A program made the position numbers and the translations under genes. The notes below the pieces were generated by a model. That model was not told the DNA's origin. It searched no databases and worked only from the letters and a program-made list of their open reading frames with translations. Shown here piece after piece: positions 34,802-42,772 of a DNA stretch of 64,000 bases. The stretch lies in assembly GCF_016918785.1 (NCBI RefSeq), contig NZ_JAFFPT010000087.1, positions 1 to 64,000 of the forward strand, given 5' to 3'. Within the stretch, counting starts at the first letter, position 1. Each line of letters begins with the position of its first letter. The stretch comes from Leptospira ainazelensis (lineage in GTDB: Bacteria > Spirochaetota > Leptospiria > Leptospirales > Leptospiraceae).

Positions 34802-35515
34802 ATGTGTAGTAGATTCGCTCAATCCAATCGCTGGTCCAAGGCGAAAGCTTTCCAATTCGCAAAGGATATAAATGAAAGCAGAAGTCGTTTCAATATTGTA
34901 TATACGGAAGGCGCTCTTATTATTCTAAAACCTGGCACCGACTACACCGTTGAGAATGCGATGTTTTGGTTGGTTGCCCCTTGGTCGAAGAGCCTAAAGG
35001 ATTCTTTTCAGTATGCGACCGGTAACGCGAAATCAGAAACCATATTCGAACTCAAATCTTTCAAGGAGCCTATCTTAAGTTCCAGGTGTATTATCCCTTG
35101 TGATGCTGTATTTGAATCCATCGGACAAAGTGGATCGAAACAGCCCTACGCGCTTAGATTAAATGATGACGAACCATTCGGAATGGCTGGGATTTACTCT
35201 CGTTGGAAAAATCCGGAAACCGGCGAACGGATCCAAACCTTTTCGATCATCACAGTTCCCTCTAACGAGCTTTTTACTAAATATCACCCAAAACAAAGAA
35301 TGCCTGTAATTCTTCCTCCGGAGAATTACGAAGCCTGGCTTGATTCAAAATTAAATACTAAGCTTCAGATCTCTCCATTTTTTCAAATTTATCCTTCGGA
35401 TTTAATGCACGCCTACCCTGTTTCAAAATTATTATTGTCTCCTAAGAAGAAATTAGAGGGCGAGGAATGCCTGAAAGAAATTTCCCTGGAAGAAAAAAGA
35501 GATACGCTTTTCTAA
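34802..35515 (+). CDS. SRAP-domain protein (HMCES/YedK family)
   Basis: A 237-residue SRAP protein, the family that shields abasic sites in single-stranded DNA by forming a thiazolidine through Cys2. MCSRF keeps the invariant Cys2. RSRFNIVYTEGA holds the conserved Asn loop, CIIPCDAVFES the catalytic Glu, and YHPKQRMPVILPPENYEAWLD the His/Arg site. HAYPVSK near the end also fits. It stands before the UmuD-like/UmuC pair, in line with a DNA-damage role. Confidence 0.88.
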   Translation: MCSRFAQSNRWSKAKAFQFAKDINESRSRFNIVYTEGALIILKPGTDYTVENAMFWLVAPWSKSLKDSFQYATGNAKSETIFELKSFKEPILSSRCIIPCDAVFESIGQSGSKQPYALRLNDDEPFGMAGIYSRWKNPETGERIQTFSIITVPSNELFTKYHPKQRMPVILPPENYEAWLDSKLNTKLQISPFFQIYPSDLMHAYPVSKLLLSPKKKLEGEECLKEISLEEKRDTLF

Positions 35516-35521
35516 AAAGGC

Positions 35522-35570
35522 TTGATCCGAAATTATAAATACATATATTTGTTTAGCATACAAATATATG
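35522..35570 (+). promoter_or_regulatory. Promoter and palindromic operator of the umuDC-like genes
   Basis: TTGATC (35522-35527) and TATATT (35544-35549) are 16 bases apart, a fair sigma70 pair. A perfect inverted repeat, arms CATATATTTGT and ACAAATATATG (35542-35552 and 35560-35570), covers the -10 and the ATG of the UmuD-like gene. That is a repressor-site layout. Its TTTG ... CAAA core is spaced wider than the published Leptospira LexA box (TTTG-N5-CAAA), so another regulator is possible. Confidence 0.55.
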
Positions 35571-35981
35571 CTTCTTTTAGAAAATTTAAAGCTCAATAGG
35601 ACGATTCCACTTCTCCGAACGCCGTTACATGCTGGTTTTCCAAGTCCAGCTGACGATTACTTACGAAAGAAACTCGATCCAAGAGATATCCTCGAATTAA
35701 ACCCTCTTTCAACATTCTATATGCTTATCGCAGGTCACTCCTGGGAAGAGTTTAATATCCACGATCGCGATATCGTTGTCATCGATCGTTCGATACCACC
35801 TTCCTCCGGAAAACTGGCTATTGTAACGTATGAAGGGAGCTTCGCTTTGAGGATGTTAGGTAAGATCGACGGACAACTTTGTTTTCTTACACAAGACTCA
35901 ACGGGAATGATTCTTTCCATCGAACCGAGTTCCGAATTTCAAATTTGGGGAATTATAACCTTTGTCATTCACAGGTATTAA
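35568..35981 (+). CDS. umuD: UmuD-like protein with substituted catalytic lysine
   Basis: A 137-residue S24-type protein that aligns with E. coli UmuD almost gap-free with a two-residue offset. [11 protein letters not shown] (residues 21-31) is the cleavage region with Ala22-Gly23 at the scissile bond, and Ser58 in AGHSW is the nucleophile. Where UmuD has Lys97 in FTVKKL, this protein has Arg95 in FALRML. Self-cleavage to UmuD' should fail or be very weak. No Shine-Dalgarno precedes the ATG. It is followed by UmuC with an overlap. Confidence 0.8.
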   Translation: MLLLENLKLNRTIPLLRTPLHAGFPSPADDYLRKKLDPRDILELNPLSTFYMLIAGHSWEEFNIHDRDIVVIDRSIPPSSGKLAIVTYEGSFALRMLGKIDGQLCFLTQDSTGMILSIEPSSEFQIWGIITFVIHRY

Positions 35982-37248
35982 CGGCAAACACCTCTTTGCC
36001 TTAGTGGATGTGAACAATTTCTATGTTTCTTGTGAACGGGTTTTTCGTCCGGATTTAGAAAAGGTTCCTCTTGTCGTTCTATCAAATAATGATGGTTGCG
36101 CTGTTTCCAGAAGCGAAGAAGCAAAATCATTAGGGATCACAATGGGAATGCCAATATTCAAAGCGACGGACCTCGTGGCGACAGGCCGTTTGGCTACCCT
36201 CTCAAGTAATTACACTCTTTATGGAGAGATGAGTTTTCGGTTTCGAGGAGTGCTTAAACTACTCTGTTCGGAAGTGGAGCAATACTCAATCGATGAATGT
36301 TTTTTGGAACTCACTGGATTCATCAAGGAAGAGAATTCCGTCGCGTTCGGACACAAGATCAAAGAAACAATTCAAAGGACGTTAGGACTTCCCGTCTGTG
36401 TTGGAATTGGTCCAACCAAAACTCTTGCAAAAGTCGCAAACAAAATCGCAAAATCAAATTTAGAAAGCCAAGGGGTCTTTAGAATTGAACCCGAAAAGCG
36501 CGAATCCATTTTATCAAAAATTCGACCTTCCGACGTTTGGGGGATCGGACCGGCCTACGTAAGTTTCTTGGAAGATTGTAATATAAAGAACGCGCTGGAG
36601 CTCTCAAGGCTCCCCGACGACTGGATTCGAAAACAAATGACTGTGGTTGGCCTTCGGCTAGTTTATGAACTCCGTGGAACCGTTTGCTATGGTATGGAAC
36701 ATTCCCCTCCTCCGAAAAAAGAAATCGTTGTCGGCCGGGCATACGGAGACTACGTTTGCGATTTACAAAGCGTGATCGAAGCAACTACTACCTATCTCTC
36801 TCGCGCAGTGGAGAAACTCTGGAAAGAAAATAGATACGCACAAGCCTTGTCCGTTTTTATCCGAACTGATCCGTTTCAAAAAGAAGATAAACAATATGAA
36901 GAAACAATTTATATGAAAATTCCTTTTGCCACACGGGATCTTTTTGAACTCCAAGCCTATTGCATAGCCGGAGTGAAAACAATTTTCAAAGAAGGCTACA
37001 GATACAAAAAGAGTGGAGTGATGCTTTCTGAATTAACCAACGAAAACAAACGTCAACAGGATTTGTTTTACAGAGGCAACGCCGATTGTGCTACCGAAGC
37101 CGTTATTGGGATAAACTCTAAATTCTATTCAGGAAAAATCAGAACCGCCGTTACCGGATTCGGATCCCGGAACTGGAGAATGCGGCGGGACTTTCAGTCA
37201 AAAAGCCCGCTTCATAACTGGGATGAGATCCCGGTTGTGAAAGTGTAA
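35962..37248 (+). CDS. umuC: UmuC, Y-family polymerase
   Basis: A 428-residue Y-family polymerase catalytic subunit. [16 protein letters not shown] (Asp16) and [10 protein letters not shown] (Asp111-Glu112) are the metal-binding motifs. [15 protein letters not shown] and KIAKSN match the palm/thumb. The end [12 protein letters not shown] is the DUF4113 tail of UmuC. The TTG start at 35962 overlaps the UmuD-like stop by 20 bases. It would do error-prone bypass with UmuD as partner. Complete. Confidence 0.88.
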   Translation: MSFTGINGKHLFALVDVNNFYVSCERVFRPDLEKVPLVVLSNNDGCAVSRSEEAKSLGITMGMPIFKATDLVATGRLATLSSNYTLYGEMSFRFRGVLKLLCSEVEQYSIDECFLELTGFIKEENSVAFGHKIKETIQRTLGLPVCVGIGPTKTLAKVANKIAKSNLESQGVFRIEPEKRESILSKIRPSDVWGIGPAYVSFLEDCNIKNALELSRLPDDWIRKQMTVVGLRLVYELRGTVCYGMEHSPPPKKEIVVGRAYGDYVCDLQSVIEATTTYLSRAVEKLWKENRYAQALSVFIRTDPFQKEDKQYEETIYMKIPFATRDLFELQAYCIAGVKTIFKEGYRYKKSGVMLSELTNENKRQQDLFYRGNADCATEAVIGINSKFYSGKIRTAVTGFGSRNWRMRRDFQSKSPLHNWDEIPVVKV

Positions 37249-37313
37249 ACTATTAAGATGTAAGAACTACCGCTTTCGCCTAATAGGATAATAATGAATA
37301 GAGAATTTGGATC

Positions 37314-38237
37314 TTATTTCAGAAATCGTTCAAAAATCTTTGTTACTTTACGAAGCTGCGTATCTTGATTCATTTCGGAATTATTCATCAAAGCAGTTTG
37401 ATATTGAAGCAAATAACGCACGATCTCAATCCGGCTTTTTCGAAGTCGCAAACGATAACCTAAAGGGTCCAATAAAAAATAAAGTCCAAGAACCGGCTTT
37501 AAAGATATTCTGCTCAAGAAAGGAATTTCTCTTTTAGCCGTAAATGGATTTCTTAGAATTAGCTCTCTTATTTCAAAAGCATTGTATTGAATTATGGCCA
37601 CCGACCAAAAGAACACCCAACTTAAAATTCCGAAGACCGAGAAATAACCTTTATAGATTCCAAAAATAGGTAATATATAAACGAAGAGAATGGATACTAT
37701 AAATCCGGATAAGGTTCCAAGCATCAGTAGAGTGGACCTTACCCGAACGATTCCTCTATACCGAATTGCTTTCCTAAGCATCAAGAAAATTGATGCGCTC
37801 ACATACAAAACAGAATACGCTATTAAAACATGATATGCAAATAAAGGTTTATAAACGGATATCCCCTCTTCCATTACGTTGATCGTCGCGGAGAAAAAGC
37901 AGGAGAGAACGAGATATCCTAAAAGAAAATATTCAAATGTGCGAAATTCGCGAGAGGGTTCGTATTTTTCTTCTAAAATCGAAAGCGTAAGCTCTTTTAA
38001 ATAAAAAGGAACAAACACTACTGCTGCCAAAATCCAGTTCGGGGCCAATCGACTTAAAGATTCGGGAATATATTCCCTAACGCCGGAACCAAAAACCCAG
38101 ATACTCAATGTTGCGGTTAACGTTAAAAAGGTCTTTCGCGTTTCGAAAGAAACCCTTTCCCCAACACGAAAAACATAAACTCCCAAAAAAAGGACCGCCA
38201 ATGAACAGAAAAGACTAACCCAGAAAACAACATCCAT
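37314..38237 (-). CDS. Seven-transmembrane sensor-like protein
   Basis: A 307-residue membrane protein with about seven helices (FWVSLFCSLAVLFLGVYVF, NWILAAVVFVPFYL, FEYFLLGYLVLSCFFSA and so on), like the N-terminal 7TM region of some histidine kinases and cyclases. No kinase or cyclase domain follows; about 80 residues of cytosolic tail end it. FVYILPIFGIYKGYFSVFG matches the 7TM protein at 63348 (FVYFLPLFGIYKPYLSSVG). It lies 16 bases after the autoinducer-synthase-like gene. Confidence 0.65.
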   Translation of the reverse strand: MDVVFWVSLFCSLAVLFLGVYVFRVGERVSFETRKTFLTLTATLSIWVFGSGVREYIPESLSRLAPNWILAAVVFVPFYLKELTLSILEEKYEPSREFRTFEYFLLGYLVLSCFFSATINVMEEGISVYKPLFAYHVLIAYSVLYVSASIFLMLRKAIRYRGIVRVRSTLLMLGTLSGFIVSILFVYILPIFGIYKGYFSVFGILSWVFFWSVAIIQYNAFEIRELILRNPFTAKREIPFLSRISLKPVLGLYFLLDPLGYRLRLRKSRIEIVRYLLQYQTALMNNSEMNQDTQLRKVTKIFERFLK

Positions 38238-38253
38238 AATTTTTCCTCAAAAA

Positions 38254-38901
38254 TTATGGTATTTTTGACGCAATTATTTGTAAACTAGCTTTAGGTATTT
38301 CAATTATGTTCAAAAAGACCGGTTCGCCGTTGAGCGAAGAGCCAGGGAAAAATACAAGCTGGTTATATTTTTCGGATAACTTTGCTCCCGCTGAACTATA
38401 AATACGGACAATGGACTTCATTTTCGGGTCGTAAAACCCGTAAGTTGTCGTATAATTTTTTTCTAAACAGTGTTTTGCGACGGAGCAAAAATTAATTACC
38501 GCAGCACGCCAGCCGCTTCGAGTATTTAGGAATGCGACATTATTCCAATCGGCAACATTCTCTTCGATAAGGGCATAACGCTTAGGGGGATAGCTCCCTT
38601 CTATTACAGCCATTTCAAGGGGAAGGAAGTTATTCGGCTTCTTCTCAACTACCCTCATTGCTGAAAGAATTTCATCCGCAGAATTCTTAACGTAAAACCA
38701 GGTTGACCAAGGGTCCAGATCAACAGCCGTGTATGCTGACTTCGTATATCCGCCCGCTACAAAAACTGATCGAATAAATTCTTTCACTCTTATCAGTTGC
38801 TCCGGATTTTCCAATCCGACGATCCGATAACAGTGAAGTTCAGTCCTTTTCTCTGCCTTTCCTGGTGGTGACTGAGGTTTTTCTATAACTGCATGTGACA
38901 T
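38254..38901 (-). CDS. GNAT / autoinducer-synthase-like protein (LBL_2463-like)
   Basis: A 215-residue protein resembling the LBL_2463 group and FeeM/autoinducer-synthase-like GNAT enzymes. VKEFIRSVFVAGGYT, then WFYVKNSADEILSAMRVVE, then NNFLPLEMAV match the acyl-chain transferase core, with Arg and Glu in the expected order. The end IVRIYSSAGAKLSEKY fits the GNAT helix. Product unknown. The start codon sits inside a palindrome (38893-38919) with no visible Shine-Dalgarno. It is first in the unit with the 7TM gene. Confidence 0.5.
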   Translation of the reverse strand: MSHAVIEKPQSPPGKAEKRTELHCYRIVGLENPEQLIRVKEFIRSVFVAGGYTKSAYTAVDLDPWSTWFYVKNSADEILSAMRVVEKKPNNFLPLEMAVIEGSYPPKRYALIEENVADWNNVAFLNTRSGWRAAVINFCSVAKHCLEKNYTTTYGFYDPKMKSIVRIYSSAGAKLSEKYNQLVFFPGSSLNGEPVFLNIIEIPKASLQIIASKIP

Positions 38902-38919
38902 AATTATATTATGTCACAT
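38893..38919. promoter_or_regulatory. 27-base palindrome over the start of the autoinducer-synthase-like gene
   Basis: Arms ATGTGACATAAT and ATTATGTCACAT are perfect over 12 bases, with TAT between. It covers the start codon of the minus-strand gene, so it could be an operator or a mRNA hairpin that hides the AUG. Its TGTGAC ... GTCACA ends recur upstream of the export operon at 62616-62639. Confidence 0.6.
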
Positions 38920-39062
38920 TATTTACATTGGTTCCAGCATTTTTTTGTAATTGTCTTTAAAATTCTTTTGAATTCACATTGGAGTCCCAATCATTTTCTG
39001 TGAAAATAAAAGCTTAGCCGTTTAGATGAAAACATCGAACATTGATCTTATCAATAGTTTGT

Positions 39063-39698
39063 CTACTTAACTAACGCGATCATATTCGAACCGACAATGG
39101 TGGCTAAGAAGTTAGTAGTTATCTTTTCAAGGATATACGGATATTGTTCTCGAAACGGGGCAACAAATATCATCAGCGTTCCGCCGACCAGTACAGCCTG
39201 ATTTTTGTAGGATTCGGTCTTAATTTCCTGCTGTTTTCTATCCAAAAGTTTAATGTCCGCCGTCACTTCAAATCGATATCCGGTTGGAATAATCCCAATC
39301 GTCCCCATGCTTAAGAAGTTCAAAAAAGTCATTAAGCCGGCATTCGAAGTTACTCTGTAGTTTATATCGTAGAAGATCACATTCTTATCTTTGGGAAGTT
39401 GTTCCTTGCTGTATTCTTTTAAATAAACTACTTCATACTCTTTAAAACAAGAACAAGAATCGATTTCACTCTTTATCGTTTTTTCAAAAGTATCCGTTTC
39501 ACCTTTTCCAACTCCAATATCGACACCAAAGGCATTGTAGTTCTTGATCGTATAGACGAAATATGTTTTTTCCAATTTCTTTTGAGGCGCCAGAATTTTC
39601 GCCGATTCAATCCTATCTTGTCCAAAACTTACGCAGTTTGAGAACATCATCAAAACCGCGACCCCAAGTAACGTATGGATTACATTTTTCCCTTTCAT
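39063..39698 (-). CDS. Lipoprotein, hypothetical
   Basis: A 211-residue protein with signal peptide and lipobox FSNC at residues 19-22 (MMFSNCVSF). The mature part has a Lys/Glu-rich beta/alpha stretch and a hydrophobic hairpin (GLMTFLNFLSMGTIGIIPTG). No family is recognised. The Cys pair SCSCF near residue 83 could be a disulphide. It is the most promoter-distal of the minus-strand lipoprotein series, but a terminator lies between it and the next one upstream. Confidence 0.65.
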   Translation of the reverse strand: MKGKNVIHTLLGVAVLMMFSNCVSFGQDRIESAKILAPQKKLEKTYFVYTIKNYNAFGVDIGVGKGETDTFEKTIKSEIDSCSCFKEYEVVYLKEYSKEQLPKDKNVIFYDINYRVTSNAGLMTFLNFLSMGTIGIIPTGYRFEVTADIKLLDRKQQEIKTESYKNQAVLVGGTLMIFVAPFREQYPYILEKITTNFLATIVGSNMIALVK

Positions 39699-39737
39699 TA
39701 TAATTTTCTCCTTAATTATTAAATTTTAGTCTTCATT

Positions 39738-39781
39738 CAAAAAAATATAGCCCGGCTCCCCTTTTTCAAAGAGCCGGGCTA
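39738..39781 (-). terminator. Rho-independent terminator after the 39822-40274 lipoprotein gene
   Basis: Perfect 11-base arms TAGCCCGGCTC / GAGCCGGGCTA (39748-39758, 39771-39781) with a 12-base loop. On the minus strand they are followed by a TATTTTTTTG run. It lies 41 bases after the stop codon of the upstream minus-strand gene. Confidence 0.85.
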
Positions 39782-39821
39782 GTGCTTCGATCAAAAGATA
39801 CAAATCAGTATGGATACCAGT

Positions 39822-40274
39822 TTAATTGATGCAGGAAATACTTGCAAAAACGCCAGTGTTGTAAACCACGGTGCAACCTCCAGACCCGCTCAAAAAAGCC
39901 ATATTCACCGCATTTGAACAACGCGTGCTTACAGTGTCCGAAATTTGCACCGTATATACTCCGCTCGATAGCGGTGTTGGAAATTTTGTATAACTTCCGG
40001 ACTTAAGACTTATCAGTGTTTGCGAAGCGCTTCCCGAACAATCCGAATTGTTATACAAACGAGCAGTGATTGAATTACAGATTCCGCCTGTATTACATCC
40101 ACTGACCTCCACTCCCAAATCGACCGGCATTGAATTTAAAACAAGAAGTTGCATCAAAGAGTCAACCGTTGTATCTTTTTTCTTGTCTTCACAGTTCGTC
40201 AAAAATGTCCCGAACGACAAAAATGCGAACACCAAGCAAATTCCCTTAAAATTCATTTTCTTTAAATAACTCAC
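39822..40274 (-). CDS. Small Cys-rich lipoprotein
   Basis: A 150-residue protein with signal peptide (FKGICLVFAFLSFGTFLTNC, lipobox LTNC). The mature part has several Cys (SGCNTGGICN, NNSDCSGSA, TRCSN, GGCTVV, SISCIN), so disulphides are likely on the cell surface. The second ATG (residue 7) is an equally good start. Not recognised further. Confidence 0.65.
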   Translation of the reverse strand: MSYLKKMNFKGICLVFAFLSFGTFLTNCEDKKKDTTVDSLMQLLVLNSMPVDLGVEVSGCNTGGICNSITARLYNNSDCSGSASQTLISLKSGSYTKFPTPLSSGVYTVQISDTVSTRCSNAVNMAFLSGSGGCTVVYNTGVFASISCIN

Positions 40275-40298
40275 AAAATTTTCTCCTTTGTTTTTTGA

Positions 40299-40616
40299 TT
40301 AATAATGAATTCCTAATTTATCCTTTACGTCGTCTCCTGCCATCAACTCAAAGTTCCATCTCGGAAACCAGACGATTTGAGTTTTAACTTCTTGAATTCC
40401 CTTTATCAGAAGAATTCGGCTCTTAATTTCATCTTTCAAATACTCTCCAAAGGGCGAAGCAAGAGAAGCAAGGGTAATCTCGATTTTAGCGAAAGACCTA
40501 TCCACTTGAATGTTATACACCAAGCCTAAGTCGACTAACGACATTTTGATTTTAGGTTCCATAACCTGTTTCAATTCTTCGTAAATTTGTCTTTCTTTCG
40601 GATTAAACAAATCCAT
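40299..40616 (-). CDS. MIP18/SufT-like (DUF59) protein
   Basis: A 105-residue protein of the MIP18 (DUF59) family: MSLVDLGLVYNIQVD matches the conserved (N/S)-(I/L)-V-(D/E)-L-G-L-(V/I)-Y-x-(I/V) box, followed by AKIEITLASLASPF and the KSRILLIKGIQEVKTQIVW strand-helix. The family helps load Fe-S clusters. The usual Cys after the SP segment is absent here (LASPFGEYL), so target binding may differ. It lies among unrelated lipoproteins. Confidence 0.75.
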   Translation of the reverse strand: MDLFNPKERQIYEELKQVMEPKIKMSLVDLGLVYNIQVDRSFAKIEITLASLASPFGEYLKDEIKSRILLIKGIQEVKTQIVWFPRWNFELMAGDDVKDKLGIHY

Positions 40617-40678
40617 GTCTCGTTTCGTCCTCTAAAATTATGCAAATACCTTACTCTTTAAAATGACCGAAAGAAAAA

Positions 40679-41302
40679 TTAATACCCGCATTCGGACGCG
40701 GCTCCACAACTACTGAAACAAAACGCAGAATTTGTACAGCTATATGGTTTCGTGGGATCGTTACAACCGCCACCAGCTCCTACATTGCTGCAAGTCAACG
40801 CACCCGCCGCAAAAATCGTAAAGGTTCGAGTTCCACTTACTGACTTAGGGATTCCGTTTTCCGTCACGGTTGCGGAAAATGAAATCGTATAGGGTCCACC
40901 TTGAGCCGTGGGGGTTCCATTGATTCTACCGCTCGATGAATCAAACGTCAGTCCATTCGGTAAAATTGAATTCACTTTAAATTCGTTGAATTGACAGTTC
41001 TTTTTACTCAACGCTATCGTTTCGGAAGTCGAACCATTCGTTGTAAACTCAATTCCGAAAGGATACAGCGCGCTGCCTACTTGACCGTCAGAAGCCTTAC
41101 CCGAAATCATAGTTATATTAGTAGGACAATACTGGGCCGACTGAGCCCTACTCAAACTCATTAGTAATGAGAAAATCGTCCCATCTTCCGTGTTTTCTTT
41201 TTCTTTCTTGTCCTCACACGAAAATGATAACAGCACCAGCATTCCCAAAATTGCTATTGCACTTGTTCTTTTTTGATTCATTATCTTACCTTTTAATTTC
41301 AT
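40679..41302 (-). CDS. Lipoprotein with putative Ig-like (He_PIG) domain
   Basis: A 207-residue protein with signal peptide and lipobox SFSC (residues about 26-29). The middle NSILPNGLTFDSSSGRINGT through QGGPYTISFSATV is the characteristic He_PIG/putative Ig repeat (LPxGLxxDxxTGxIxGTP). The end is rich in Cys and Gly (CSNVGAGGGCNDP through CFSSCGAASECGY), as in some surface-exposed spirochaetal lipoproteins. An alternative ATG is at residue 8. Confidence 0.7.
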   Translation of the reverse strand: MKLKGKIMNQKRTSAIAILGMLVLLSFSCEDKKEKENTEDGTIFSLLMSLSRAQSAQYCPTNITMISGKASDGQVGSALYPFGIEFTTNGSTSETIALSKKNCQFNEFKVNSILPNGLTFDSSSGRINGTPTAQGGPYTISFSATVTENGIPKSVSGTRTFTIFAAGALTCSNVGAGGGCNDPTKPYSCTNSAFCFSSCGAASECGY

Positions 41303-41360
41303 AATATTCCGTTTTTTTATTATTTTGACACAGTTTAAGGACTACAATTGTTTCACCGGG

Positions 41361-41400
41361 TATAGCTATCGCAAGGATAGCTGGGTTTTTTAATTTTTTA
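41361..41400 (+). terminator. Terminator-like hairpin on the plus strand between minus-strand genes
   Basis: Arms AGCTATC / GATAGCT (41364-41370, 41376-41382) with a five-base loop, followed by GGGTTTTTTAATTTTTT. It points along the plus strand although both flanking genes are on the minus strand, so it has no annotated transcript to end. Confidence 0.4.
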
Positions 41401-41423
41401 CCTGTTAGTCTAGTGTAAGTGGG

Positions 41424-42044
41424 CTATTTGTAATTATCATAACCCTTTGGGAAACAAGCCTTTTCGGCCTTGACTCGATCTTCTATTACATCATGCGGAA
41501 TGTCGTCAATGCATCTTGCAATCTTCAAATCCATTTCGCAATCGTAAGCATTACGAAAACTTTTGATGTGATTTGGGATAACCTTTTTACTTGCGCGCGT
41601 AGATCCTACTTTAGGATCATCGAGATTTGCATCCGGTCTAAATGTTCTCAATTCTATTGGAGAATATTTGTCTCTTAAGTTAAAGAATCCCTTATCGAGA
41701 ACTTTGCCTTGATATTTAAAAAGCACCAGTCCTTCCGAAGTTTCTTCCATATTAACCGTATACTTTTCATTATGATCAAAAAACTTTACTTTTAAAGTTT
41801 TGTTTTTTGAATCGACCTCTCCACATACATCCGGATTGATATTCTTGCTGTCCAAATCCAAAAGCTCATACAAGGCGCCAGCTTCTTTTAACCAATAAAC
41901 TCCGGAAATACTCGGATCGGACAACTTTAACCTTTCTCGTTTTTTACTTTCTGTTACAGACATATTATGTGACGCATCTTCTTTCTTCTCGCAACCAATC
42001 GCTGTGCCAATAGCAATTACGAATATTAAAACCAATCGATACAT
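41424..42044 (-). CDS. Lipoprotein, candidate immunity protein B
   Basis: A 206-residue lipoprotein (signal LVLIFVIAIGTAIGC). Its middle CGEVDSKNKTLKVKFFD parallels the next lipoprotein's CVEVDSSKNHLQIAYEG, so the two genes look like diverged duplicates. The end is Cys-containing and basic-acidic mixed (CEMDLKIARCIDDIPHDVIE). As a paralogue in tandem after a toxin-like giant gene, it may protect against that protein or a related one (inference). Confidence 0.55.
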   Translation of the reverse strand: MYRLVLIFVIAIGTAIGCEKKEDASHNMSVTESKKRERLKLSDPSISGVYWLKEAGALYELLDLDSKNINPDVCGEVDSKNKTLKVKFFDHNEKYTVNMEETSEGLVLFKYQGKVLDKGFFNLRDKYSPIELRTFRPDANLDDPKVGSTRASKKVIPNHIKSFRNAYDCEMDLKIARCIDDIPHDVIEDRVKAEKACFPKGYDNYK

Positions 42045-42092
42045 TCCTTTTTCCTTTTAGCTCTGTGTGAGTTTCTTAAATGAGGATAGAGC

Positions 42093-42758
42093 CTATGGAT
42101 TCAAATCTTCCTGTGGAGTTGAACCGCTTTCTTCTTCGAATTGCCGATTGTTTTCTCTTTCGATCATACAATTTACAATATGTTCAATCTTATAGGGGGA
42201 ATTAATTCTCGTACCATAGTCATAGACACCAAAAGATTTTTTTCTACTTAATTCAATTGCGATTTGATCTTTAATGCTATTTAAATCAAAAGACAGATAA
42301 AGTCGCTCCTGCTTGCCTTCCAAGTATTTTTTAAAATAGAGAGTTTTCCCGTTTTTAGAGATCATAAAAAACTGATCTTCTTTTTTATACTCAAACGGTA
42401 AATGGATTGAACCTTCAACCATTGATTTCTCAGCATCAATATCTGTGCCGTCTTTCAGCAACTTACTATTAATCTTTAAACCTTCATAAGCAATTTGAAG
42501 ATGGTTTTTCGAACTATCAACTTCGACGCAAAAAAAAGCTCCTTTTTTGTTCGCAGGAGCGCCAAAAAATTCGAATAAATCATTCAATAGTTTATTAGGC
42601 CCCATTTCAAAAGTAAATACTGCTTTCTCTTGAGACCCAAATTTCTCTTTTTGGATTTCGCTTTGAGTTTGATTTTCCGAAGAACCATTCGTTCCTTTTG
42701 ATTCTCTGCAACTAAATTGTAAAATCAAAATACTCACTATAAAAATTCTGAACTTCAT
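42093..42758 (-). CDS. Lipoprotein, candidate immunity protein A
   Basis: A 221-residue lipoprotein (FIVSILILQFSC). It starts 14 bases after the stop of the giant HINT protein gene, so it is almost surely co-transcribed. FFCVEVDSSKNHLQIAYEG is shared in outline with the 41424 gene. A membrane-anchored periplasmic or surface location suits immunity to a protein that acts outside the cytosol. Not recognised by family, so the immunity idea rests on position. Confidence 0.55.
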   Translation of the reverse strand: MKFRIFIVSILILQFSCRESKGTNGSSENQTQSEIQKEKFGSQEKAVFTFEMGPNKLLNDLFEFFGAPANKKGAFFCVEVDSSKNHLQIAYEGLKINSKLLKDGTDIDAEKSMVEGSIHLPFEYKKEDQFFMISKNGKTLYFKKYLEGKQERLYLSFDLNSIKDQIAIELSRKKSFGVYDYGTRINSPYKIEHIVNCMIERENNRQFEEESGSTPQEDLNP

Positions 42759-42772
42759 TTGTTTCCTCGTTA

